From an uncultured Clostridia bacterium (GTDB lineage Bacteria > Bacillota > Clostridia > TANB77 > CAG-508): a stretch of DNA of 57,738 bases. The stretch lies in contig CALXNM010000008.1 of NCBI GenBank assembly GCA_944389745.1, positions 1 to 57,738 of the forward strand, read 5' to 3'. This document shows positions 56,856-57,738 of this stretch, piece by piece. Under the pieces are notes generated by a model that saw only the letters and a program-made list of their open reading frames with translations, had not been told where the DNA came from and did not search any database. Within the stretch, counting starts at the first letter, position 1. Every line of letters starts with the position of its first letter. Made by a program: the position numbers and the translations under genes.

Positions 56856-57593
56856 TTAAATAACTGTTAATCCAAACATAGCAGCACATAGATGTGCTAT
56901 TCCGCTATATACAAGATTTATTAATGGTGAGATTATTAAGCTTAAAATTCCTACAATCCATAATGCTACAAATACAATTTCAAATATTTGGCCATGAGAA
57001 TCTAACCAATTTTTAGCATTATATGGCAAAAATCCTCCTAGTATTTTTGAACCATCTAGTGGTGGAAGTGGTATTAAATTAAATATTCCAAGTCCTATAT
57101 TTATGCTAACAATTGATTGTAAAATTATGTTTGTTATATATCCTGCCTGTGATACATAAAATTCAGGTGCAAATCTTATAATAGCACATGTAATAATTTC
57201 AAACACAAATGCAAGAACTATATTTGTTAAAGGTCCTGCCGCTGCAACTATCGCTTCTGCTTTTGCAAGTGAAATATTTCTGTTAAAATTTCTTGGATTT
57301 ATCTCAACAGGTTTTCCCCATCCAAATCCAGCAAATATTAACATTATAGTTCCGAATACATCTAAATGCTTAAATGGATTTAAATTAAGCCTTCCTTGTC
57401 TTCTTGGAGTATCATCTCCTAATCTATCTGCTGCAAAAGCATGTGCAAATTCGTGAAATGTAATTGCTATTAATAATCCTGGTATTGATAAGAATAGGCT
57501 TAGCAGTCTTCCTTCACTTGACATTAATGACATTACAGAACTAAATAGCATTAATGCAATTATTAAAAATATTAATCTTCTATCTATATACAT
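56856..57593 (-). CDS. Site-2-protease-type M50 membrane metalloprotease
   Basis: The 245-residue polytopic protein has the zinc motif HEFAH (about residues 47-51) in a membrane helix, followed by AADRLGDDTPRRQGRLNLNP. The second metal-ligand motif is in NLIPLPPLDGSKI. This is the short YwhC-like branch of family M50 without a PDZ or CBS domain. Substrate unknown. It begins the run towards tsaD. The 145 bases upstream (57594-57738) hold no recognisable gene. Confidence 0.9.
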   Translation of the reverse strand: MYIDRRLIFLIIALMLFSSVMSLMSSEGRLLSLFLSIPGLLIAITFHEFAHAFAADRLGDDTPRRQGRLNLNPFKHLDVFGTIMLIFAGFGWGKPVEINPRNFNRNISLAKAEAIVAAAGPLTNIVLAFVFEIITCAIIRFAPEFYVSQAGYITNIILQSIVSINIGLGIFNLIPLPPLDGSKILGGFLPYNAKNWLDSHGQIFEIVFVALWIVGILSLIISPLINLVYSGIAHLCAAMFGLTVI

Positions 57594-57738
57594 AAACTCT
57601 AATTTCCCTTTTCTAAAAATTTAAGTAAACACATCCATTTTTATACTATTTGTCATTTAAAGGTTTCATTGAGCAATTTTATAAAATGCTTGAAATCCTA
57701 TTTTTCTAATAAATTTCTTCAATATTTTTGCCTTGAAA

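Overview
The window comes from a very AT-rich, low-GC Firmicute, most likely a spore-forming anaerobe of the class Clostridia. The evidence is strong AGGAGG-type ribosome sites, a gerA-type germinant receptor operon, the tig-clpP-clpX order, a PASTA-tailed class A penicillin-binding protein, and MEP-pathway ispH. Two conserved genes, gerKA and ispH, each carry a single-base frameshift, which suggests a draft-quality assembly.

Positions 1-28201 (all minus strand) hold the unusual part. An operon starting from a good sigma-A-type promoter at 27229-27257 encodes, in order: a 1782-residue membrane-anchored surface protein; a 490-residue surface protein of similar build; and an F1Fo-like gene set in almost canonical order (c, a b-delta-like fusion, alpha, gamma, beta, epsilon). 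A 203-residue polytopic membrane protein, a 269-residue anchored ectodomain protein, and, after a 550-base leader, a 3120-residue giant surface protein follow. A near-identical paralog of the giant, with the same leader, runs off the left edge. Subunit a is absent. The c-like subunit has alanine at the position of the essential carboxylate and no acidic residue in either membrane helix. The alpha/beta catalytic residues are intact. The likely reading is an ATP-hydrolysing F1-like motor on a ring that cannot carry ions, genetically tied to very large extracellular proteins. The nearest analogy I know is the F1-like X0 ATPases of mycoplasmas (gliding and MIB-MIP systems), but the gene content here differs.

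Both giant genes have a leader with a dinucleotide microsatellite, a GNRA-loop hairpin and a long hairpin followed by a T-run whose pairing is kept by compensatory changes. This suggests regulated or phase-variable expression. An AAA/PD-(D/E)XK gene sits between the two giants.

Positions 28378-32804 (plus strand) carry a spore-germination receptor operon: gerKA (frameshifted), gerKB, gerKC without a lipobox cysteine, and a 52-residue two-helix protein. Positions 32790-37175 carry RNase R, SecG, a DUF4363/DUF421 pair and a small membrane protein. Positions 37222-41172 encode a heterodimeric ABC exporter. Then come ispH (frameshifted), an RluA-type pseudouridine synthase, FtsH, a DUF1189-like membrane protein, CysS, a PASTA-containing PBP1, a DUF308/HdeD-like protein, ClpX, ClpP, trigger factor, a metallophosphoesterase, TsaD and an M50 membrane protease. 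This right half is ordinary core genome. No tRNA, rRNA, CRISPR array or insertion sequence was seen.
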